Shown piece by piece: positions 5,877-6,004 of a stretch of DNA of 6,004 nucleotides (the stretch's first letter is position 1; each line of letters begins with the position of its first letter). Made by a program: the position numbers and the translations under genes. The notes beneath the pieces are model-generated. The model did no database searches. It had not been told where the DNA came from and saw only the letters and a list, made by a program, of their open reading frames with translations. Source of the stretch: Bacteroidota bacterium (lineage in GTDB: Bacteria; Bacteroidota; Bacteroidia; B-17B0; B-17BO); the NCBI GenBank assembly GCA_947462425.1, contig CANHPI010000184.1, forward strand, positions 1 through 6,004. The letters run 5' to 3'.

Positions 5877-6004
5877 CTAATTAGACAAGGAAGCTATAAT
5901 GCCAGCGCTTGTCAACAAAACCAAAATAAATAATTCTCTCCTATTTAATTTTTCTTTTAAATAATACAACCCATAAAGGACTCTAACTAATTTCATAAGT
6001 ATGC
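5877..6004 (-). CDS. Short minus-strand reading frame, possible gene end or remnant
   Basis: On the minus strand a frame open to the right edge ends at TAG (5879-5877). If it starts at the in-window ATG (5996-5994) it encodes 39 residues, MKLVRVLYGLYYLKEKLNRR followed by ELFILVLLTSAGIIASLSN. That is a basic amphipathic N-terminus and one hydrophobic span (about 21-37). It could be a tiny membrane peptide, the C-terminus of a longer protein starting beyond 6004, or the truncated start of a membrane-transporter gene. It converges on the outer-membrane protein gene with 12 bases between stops. A chance frame is quite possible in AT-rich sequence, so confidence is low. Confidence 0.3.
   Translation of the reverse strand, partial: ILMKLVRVLYGLYYLKEKLNRRELFILVLLTSAGIIASLSN

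Noticed and set aside
5942..5963. TATTTAA / TTAAATA inverted repeat after the last gene, as a terminator
   Set aside because: It has a 7-bp all-AT stem with an 8-base loop and no T tract placed after the right arm; this is expected by chance in such AT-rich DNA.

Overview
The window is AT-rich (sampled 60-base lines run about 18-43% GC). Start regions are A-rich with no clear Shine-Dalgarno sequences, and the outer-membrane protein has a Bacteroidota-style signal peptide ending in SQ. Together with the protein families seen, this points to a member of the Bacteroidota, probably a Flavobacteriia- or Sphingobacteriia-like organism. There is no rRNA, tRNA, CRISPR array, transposase or integrase in the window.

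Layout. At the left edge (1-504, minus strand) is the N-terminal part of a putative HTH-type regulator that runs off the window. A 154-bp divergent intergenic region (505-658) separates it from a rightward run of nine genes. The run starts with a 126-aa protein built from an internal duplication (659-1039). After it comes a perfect 17-bp inverted repeat (1049-1085) just before an 89-aa coiled-coil protein (1101-1370). Next are a uracil-DNA-glycosylase-superfamily-like protein with a TTG start (1390-2226) and a KAP-family P-loop NTPase of 585 aa (2229-3986).

The run continues with a 56-aa very basic peptide carrying a TGIPTTK...RKIGR motif (3996-4166), three tiny membrane proteins (4168-4488, 4475-4867, 4869-5051) and a 265-aa DUF481-like outer-membrane beta-barrel (5067-5864). 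Past it, 5865-6004 holds only a short minus-strand reading frame open to the right edge.

From 1390 onward the genes are separated by 1 to 15 bases or overlap, so they are probably cotranscribed. The two genes before that may be partly uncoupled by the hairpin. The grouping of a putative DNA-repair-fold enzyme, a KAP NTPase, a coiled-coil protein and several small proteins next to a divergent regulator looks like an accessory or defence-type cassette. That reading is inference from gene content: no gene here belongs to a defence system I can name with certainty. The second half (basic peptide, three small inner-membrane proteins, outer-membrane barrel) looks like an envelope-associated module. 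Whether it works with the NTPase or merely adjoins it cannot be decided from one window.
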